Origin: Sweltsa coloradensis
Lineage: Eukaryota > Arthropoda > Insecta > Plecoptera > Chloroperlidae
NCBI GenBank assembly: GCA_024449915.1
Contig: JAMZAV010000810.1
Location: 124,001-188,000, forward strand
DNA: 64,000 bases
Direction: 5' to 3'
The position numbers and the translations under genes are program-made. Every line of letters begins with the position of its first letter. Position 1 is the first letter of the stretch. Of the stretch, positions 58,896-64,000 are shown one piece after another. The notes below the pieces were generated by a model, which was not told the DNA's origin, ran no database searches, and worked only from the letters and a program-made list of their open reading frames with translations.

Positions 58896-60131
58896 CAGTG
58901 GCGGTTCTACCGGTGTGCACAGTGTTGCATGTGCACACCTAATCACAAAAAAAATGAAAAATATTGCGCTCTGTATTGGGTTGTTAGCACGTTCTCTCCT
59001 TCCTGCAGTAATTGAGTGAGTCTGTGACGACGAGTGGTGGTGATGACTGATGACTGATGAGGTATATAGGGGTGTGGCGGTGTGGAGTCTGACACTTGCC
59101 CAGTCTTCAGTCTAGCATCTACTCCCCTACCCACACTCTTCTTCCTGCGGCGCTTTACTTTGTACACGCCGGACAGGATGCTACACGTGAGAAGCTTCCT
59201 CGGGTCAAGTGGAGTTGATACATCTCAAACAAAAACGAGGGGATTTTAGGCATATTCTGGCGGTGGCTTCCCCTCCCCCCCAGGATTTGTGGACCCCCCT
59301 CTACCGAATAATACAAATTACAAATCCTGAGAATACCATTATCATGGGAGTATCATTAGTACTTTTGTTATGTAAAAAGTAAACTAAAACTAACTCACTA
59401 TTAAATCGATAATATTTGTTACTGAACAATAAGTACTCGCCTTTTGTATTTCAACATCTTACATAATTAAATTAGATCACGAAGCCACGCAATCTCATTG
59501 TAATTCTGTAAACGTTGACAAGGCGTTTGATTGCTCTCATTGCAAATTTGTGCGCATTGTAGAAACTATGCAATTTTGTCTCTCAATATTATTGTTCAAT
59601 CTAAAATTTGTTAGCAAGAAAGAAAAATAAAATTGTTGAAAAAATATGGGTAACAGTGTGATTCTTAATTAAATATAAATACTTATACTATAAGATGATA
59701 GAGAGGTCATATTATAATATATTATACTACTACTATACTATACTAATAATACTATACTATACTACTACTAATATTATTCGTTCTGCATTTTGAAGTTTAA
59801 TTAATTAATTAATGAATTTAATTTATTTCACTAAGTAATCAATTGTTTATTTGTTTTGTTTTCTTGGTGTTGTCAAGGCGTAATCTGTTGGCTGGTCTCA
59901 ATTTGTACTTACCAACGCATCATTTGCTTGTATTACAAAGTTTTTCATGGTACAAAATCACATTAAGACGCGTTTTAGGCCACCAAAAATAACTGAATTT
60001 AAAAAAAAATCGCCTTCGGCGAAAAGCCTCCGGCGGCTGGGGCTTCGCCCACACCCCAGCTATACCGCTCCCCTCGTCGCGACTAAATTTCACCTGTGCA
60101 CACCTAATGTACAGGCCTAGAACCGCCACTG
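58896..60131. mobile_element. Non-autonomous hAT-type DNA transposon
   Basis: 1236 bp with perfect 14-bp terminal inverted repeats CAGTGGCGGTTCTA / TAGAACCGCCACTG, flanked by a perfect 8-bp duplication TTCAGTAT. CA(G)..TG-type ends with an 8-bp duplication are diagnostic of hAT elements. Subterminal GTGTGCACA-like motifs occur at both ends. No transposase frame of useful length is present. The interior includes a GC-rich stretch with a small hairpin (CGCCTTCGGCG, 60011) near the right end and AT-rich triplet runs near 59725. The intact duplication suggests relatively recent insertion. Confidence 0.92.
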
Positions 60132-60139
60132 TTCAGTAT
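60132..60139. repeat. 8-bp target-site duplication, right
   Basis: TTCAGTAT, identical to 58888-58895. Confidence 0.9.
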
Positions 60140-61297
60140 ATTATTATACTAATGGTGTACAGTATATTTTTATTGTGGGTACAGTAAATAATATTATTCC
60201 ATGTGAGTTCTGTTTTAAAGCGCATGTTCGAAATTTTGTTCTTGTTGTTGATATAGGTCGGGGCGGGTGCATCTGCATAAATAAATTATGGGCTGTCCGA
60301 TGCGATGCTGGATGATACGTATTAAAGACAACGGTACTAAGTCTATTGCCATATGCAACCAAAATTAAATGACTTCATGAGAGATCTTCATATCTTTTTG
60401 TCTCAGTTGGTAAAAAGTGAAACTTGTCTTCTCTCTACACGTTGTTGCAATTTTCAATTTAACTGCATTACAAGAGAAAATGTTAGCAGGCCAAAAAAGC
60501 TACAGAACTATCTGCTTAAACAATTCAATGGTGGTACGCTTGTGGCTCCGTGGCGGTAACCGAAAATTAATAATGTATTCATTATCATGGTGCTTGGATA
60601 ATGGATATAATACATACAACTCGTGTTGAAAGATCTTTATGGTCTAGATTGATTTGATTTCAGTAATAATTCCAACATGCTTTTTTGTTTCACTGGCTAA
60701 AATTAGCAAATTATATATTGCCTTACTGTATTGTACATGTATACAAGCATACACAATATAAATGGTTCCAATATACATATACTAAACAGCAATTAATAAC
60801 AAAACGTGAACACCAAATGAGCATGAATATAATAAAACATCTCTCTTGTTTCTTTATATAATAAAAGTTATAGTATGCCATTTGAGTGCCGTATTAAGGT
60901 CCAAAGGGCAGACTGTACGGCAGTAAAAGGGTATCGGTTTGGTAGACAATTGACAGTGCCCGATCGGTAACAATCTGGTGCCGGTTATTAATACAAGAAT
61001 TCATGCAACGCAAGGGGAAAAGCAGATAACGGAACGGTGACGAGACGGCAATCATGAAAACACGCGAAACGGCACACGGCAGTAAATTGACATGTGTGGT
61101 AACAAACCGGCACCGATTAGTTACAAAAGTGAATTTGTGTGTTTGCTGGGGGACTTACCCTGTAATTGCTTGGACGTGAATACCCGTGGAGGATAAAGAC
61201 TTCTACCGCAGTTAAATTTTCAGAAGATAAATAAATTAATAATAAATGTTTAAACTCTTTAATGTCGCTTGATGACCACGGCAATGTGCAATATTTA
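60140..61297. other. Unassigned DNA
   Basis: No gene is recognised. Confidence 0.5.
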
Positions 61298-61841
61298 TTG
61301 GATGAGCAAAGCGAAGACTTCAATTTCACTAACCCCCCAAAAAAATTTGCTCTGGTGTTTTTTTGTTTGTTTTTCTGTCTGTTTGTTCGCACTCTTGCGC
61401 GATCTTGATGCAAATTGGAGGGGACTTCGAAATCTCTTAACTTAGACCTTCCACGGTTTTTGGGTATAATCGAAGAAATATTTCTCATGAATATCGTACT
61501 TAAAACGATTTTTTTCGATTTTTATTGCGATATTTGTGTGATATTTGGGCCGATTCTGACAAAACGGGTGGGGCTACAACGTTCATATTTTACGGTGATG
61601 TATTGCCTTTTGAAAGAAAAAGTTGAAAAAGTTAGCCAGAATCCATTGAATAAAGGTTTTAATATGAATTTTTAGAGGAATATAATAACAAGTAACAAGT
61701 AACAATAGAAATTTGACAACAATTACCTACATTGCGTTCAAAAAGCATTTGCAAAAGTAAAGAGATCCCACGCAAATTAAAAACTTACAAAGAAGCTCAT
61801 CCATCAACGCGACTAAAAAAAGCGTTCGCGAAACAGCCTAG
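61298..61841 (+). mobile_element. Helitron-like non-autonomous element H7 (subtype b)
   Basis: 544 bp, from TTGGATGAGCAAAGCGAAGA to AAACAGCCTAG, flanked by A and T. The hairpin has AACGC/GCGTT arms around GACTAAAAAAA and stands 11 nt before CTAG. The interior matches H1 (CGAAGAAATATTTCTCATGA, GGGTGGGGCTACAACGTTCA) with a single repeat unit. No protein is encoded; the frames at 61117-61675 are chance. Confidence 0.78.
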
Positions 61842-61844
61842 TAG

Positions 61845-62920
61845 TACAACGCACGCACACGTGAGCCCACCAGTATAACAACATGTTGTTGCATGCTGTA
61901 AATCTGTAGACTTGCGACTTGAGCCCTAAAGCGGCGAGCTAGAATACACCCCCCACTGTTACGTTGTACTGTTATTCTCTTGCTAATATCTCTCATCCGA
62001 ATCCGTAATTATTTTACCCGTGGGCGAATCCAGACCAGAGCGACCACACAAAATAATGTGAAACGAGTTTCTAAGAGGCTGAAATCGAGTGTGACGTATT
62101 GTTACATTTCGGAAGGTTTATTACTCTGAATCGAGTATGTAGTACTAAAGAGCAATAAAATATTCAATGACATTAAAATCCGGTCCTGCAAACCGGTAAA
62201 ATCCGGTCGAAAGTTCTTTGCAAAGAACTTTATATTTATGTTTTTCTTTCTTTGACATTTTACATCGCCAATAAAAATTCAAAAAAATTGGAATTATGCG
62301 TTGCTACATATTATCAAAGTACACTCTTTTCAAAATATATAGGCAATATTATAGGTAATAGCATAGGTAATAGGTAATATCAAAAGTTCAGAAGTTATTG
62401 ATAAAAAGTATAATGTTGGCCTCATCAAATTTAAACACTAGATGAACAATAGAACGAGATGTTAAGTTTAATTGTTTTATAATATATGGTAAGAATTTTA
62501 ACTCTTACAAATTTGACTATCACCTTACGAATGAATTTGCAATCAATACAAACACACAAATGTGCTAAAAAAAACTCCCAAAATATAAGTAATCTTTGGT
62601 AGGGCTAACTCAAATAAATAATTATCTACCGTATAATAAGTGTTTCTTTCCTACCAAACGAGTTGTGAATCCATAAAGCAGGATATTTGGATGCCGAGTT
62701 TGCAGCCAAGGATCTCGCTACTATAGTTTGATGATTCCCCGATCACTGTTTCAAACTTTTTGGCAATCCTCATATTTGTTAGAGTGGGAACGTCTACTCT
62801 AATGAATCGATTTTATCTTTTCATCTTCTTCATTTTTTTATTTTCTTTTTTCCTTTTCTTATTTAGTATATATGTGTTTGATTTTAATTTAGTTAATTTT
62901 AATTTCCATTCATTTCAAAG
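61845..62920. other. Unassigned DNA
   Basis: No gene is recognised. Confidence 0.5.
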
Positions 62921-62922
62921 TT

Positions 62923-62954
<32 letters not shown>
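62923..62954 (+). repeat. (AAT)n tract, 3' tail of the adjacent retrotransposon
   Basis: About ten TAA/AAT triplets. Given the minus-strand RT remnant next to it, this is the (TTA)n tail at that element's 3' end. Confidence 0.85.
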
Positions 62955-62956
<2 letters not shown>

Positions 62957-63430
62957 AACACCCGGTTCCAACATAAGTCAGGTCGGGGGGTGACGTATCA
63001 CCAGTTTCTCAGGCTGTGGACTTTCAGTACTTGCTAGCCAGGCTCCCTAATCTTCTTCTATGTCTTCTACGACAGGAATTTTTTTTCTACCAGTTCTCTC
63101 AATTTCTTTCTATCCTCCCAGTCTTTCTTCATTAATTCTATCCCATGATTTCCCTCTTTCTTCAACGTTCCATTTTATTTGGTCCCTCCATCTATCTCTT
63201 GGGCGTCCAACTCTTCTTACTCCTTCTCCCCCCCCCCATGTGCGTTCAAATTCTCTTCTTGGGATTCTATCTTGTTTCATTCTTCGTACGTGTCCATACC
63301 ATCAAAGTCTTTCTGATTCCTATTTAATTTTGTAGACTTTCCACTCCTAGTTTGTTTCTTATTGTTTTGCTCCGTACCTTGTCTATTTTCGTTAAGGCTA
63401 CACTATTAGAAGTTATTCTTGAAATGTTAT
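62955..63430 (-). mobile_element. Non-LTR retrotransposon 3' fragment
   Basis: On the minus strand, TKIDKVRSKTIRNKLGVESL is followed by a break, then WYGHVRRMKQDRIPRREFER and GRPRDRWRDQIKWNVEERG. These are the family-typical C-terminal phrases (LRWYGHVxRM, GRPRxRW) of endonuclease/reverse-transcriptase polyproteins. Stops and frame changes show it is dead. A non-coding 3' part and a (TTA)n tail follow. The plus-strand open frames at 63060-63335 are its antisense. Confidence 0.85.
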
Positions 63431-63434
63431 AATT

Positions 63435-64000
63435 TGTTTTATTATTTTGTAAGCACGCATGTGTTTAGTTGAAAATTTGTTGACCTCCGCTGAAATGGAG
63501 CACACACTGTAGAAATGGTGAGCAAACTGCTAAATGGACATCGGGCGCGTAGCCCAGTACCATGAAAGATGAAGGAGTTCTCCTATCAGATTTCGTTATT
63601 CCCGGAAGCCAAGGCGCGCAATGTTTGAATCGTTTGTTCTATCTGAACTTTGAAGGCTGTGAGATTGACGGCGTGTGTTCTCGGAACTCTCTGTGTGAAA
63701 TGTTGTTAATTGGTGGCGCGCGATCACAGATTTTGATATATTTCCGCGCATGCGTATACACGACTGTGCGTCCGCGACGTGAATGCGAAATATACGAAGT
63801 TGGGTTCCCAACAGAGGAAACGAACAGATCGTCGAAGAAAATAAAATAAAAATAAAAGAATTCTGTGCGTTGCAACAAATTATTAGTCATAATACGAGAA
63901 ATTGACATCAACCACATGAAACTTCAATTATTTAAAGCAGCTGTTTATGCCAGTTTACCATCATGCCTAATTTGTCACTCTTGTCACCTTATCAACTTTT
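63435..64000. other. Unassigned, GC-richer 3' end of window
   Basis: A 95-codon open frame on the plus strand (63562-63849) has no recognisable homology. Its end (AACAGATCGTCGAAGAAAAT) resembles the interior of repeat X copy 1 (near 1227), so at least part is repeat-derived. Confidence 0.45.

Noticed and set aside
63060..63335. Plus-strand protein gene of about 90 codons
   Set aside because: It is antisense to the WYGHVRRM..GRPRDRW C-terminal region of a non-LTR retrotransposon.
1..64000. CRISPR arrays, operons, riboswitches or bacterial mobile systems
   Set aside because: The sequence is clearly from an animal nuclear genome; no regularly spaced short repeats or prokaryotic gene organisation are present.

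Overview
This is an AT-rich, gene-poor window from a nuclear genome of an animal, most likely an invertebrate. The evidence is one animal-type UBR7 gene, one spliced exon of a UPF0489/C5orf22 homologue with GT/AG borders, two decayed non-LTR retrotransposons, tRNA-derived SINEs, and many non-autonomous DNA transposons. The exact phylum cannot be fixed from the sequence alone. The octamer TAGGCCTA is clearly over-represented.

Layout. 1-10,750: repeat-rich sequence of visibly poor quality, with implausible homopolymer runs. It includes a roughly 2.4 kb imperfect palindrome (2075-4535) that looks like a fold-back read, plus two SINE-B copies. 10,870-14,340: a nest of elements. A SINE-A copy is followed by a Helitron-like element (H1) sitting in the tail of a second, inverted SINE-A, then by another Helitron-like element (H2) and a palindromic element (M1). 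14,929-16,166: the only nearly complete gene, a UBR7-like ubiquitin ligase on the minus strand. It is intronless and its frame is broken by about three 1-bp indels. 17,300-21,300: M2, a degenerate minisatellite, and two TTAA-flanked MITEs. One MITE (T1) is inserted inside a SINE-B; the end of the other (T2) has been amplified into a 52-bp tandem array. 21,300-45,900: mostly unassigned DNA with H3, H4, M3, a 0.5 kb fold-back element and microsatellites. 45,916-46,065: the UPF0489 exon (minus strand). 49,226-50,645: two Helitron-like elements in tandem, each preceded by the same 19-bp sequence. 52,820-54,090 and 62,923-63,430: the two non-LTR remnants. 58,896-60,131: a hAT-type element with a perfect 8-bp target duplication. 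61,298-61,841: H7.

How the parts relate. The window is best read as mobile-element biology around sparse host exons. The Helitron-like family (H1-H7) always sits between a 5' A and a 3' T. It ends in CTAG or CTTAG after a short hairpin, carries subterminal inverted repeats built on TTGGATGAGC, and varies in length through internal tandem units of about 163 or 175 bp. The palindromic family M carries a closely related terminus at both ends in inverted orientation. A module of about 40 bp (around GATTGCGMTGAAATTTT) recurs in otherwise different families. Two insertions can be checked against recognisable unfilled targets (T1 in SINE-B, H1 in the SINE-A tail), which fixes their boundaries and target rules.

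Limits. All homology calls rest on recognised motifs, not on searches. Single exons of long-intron genes are easily missed, and frame breaks may be assembly errors.
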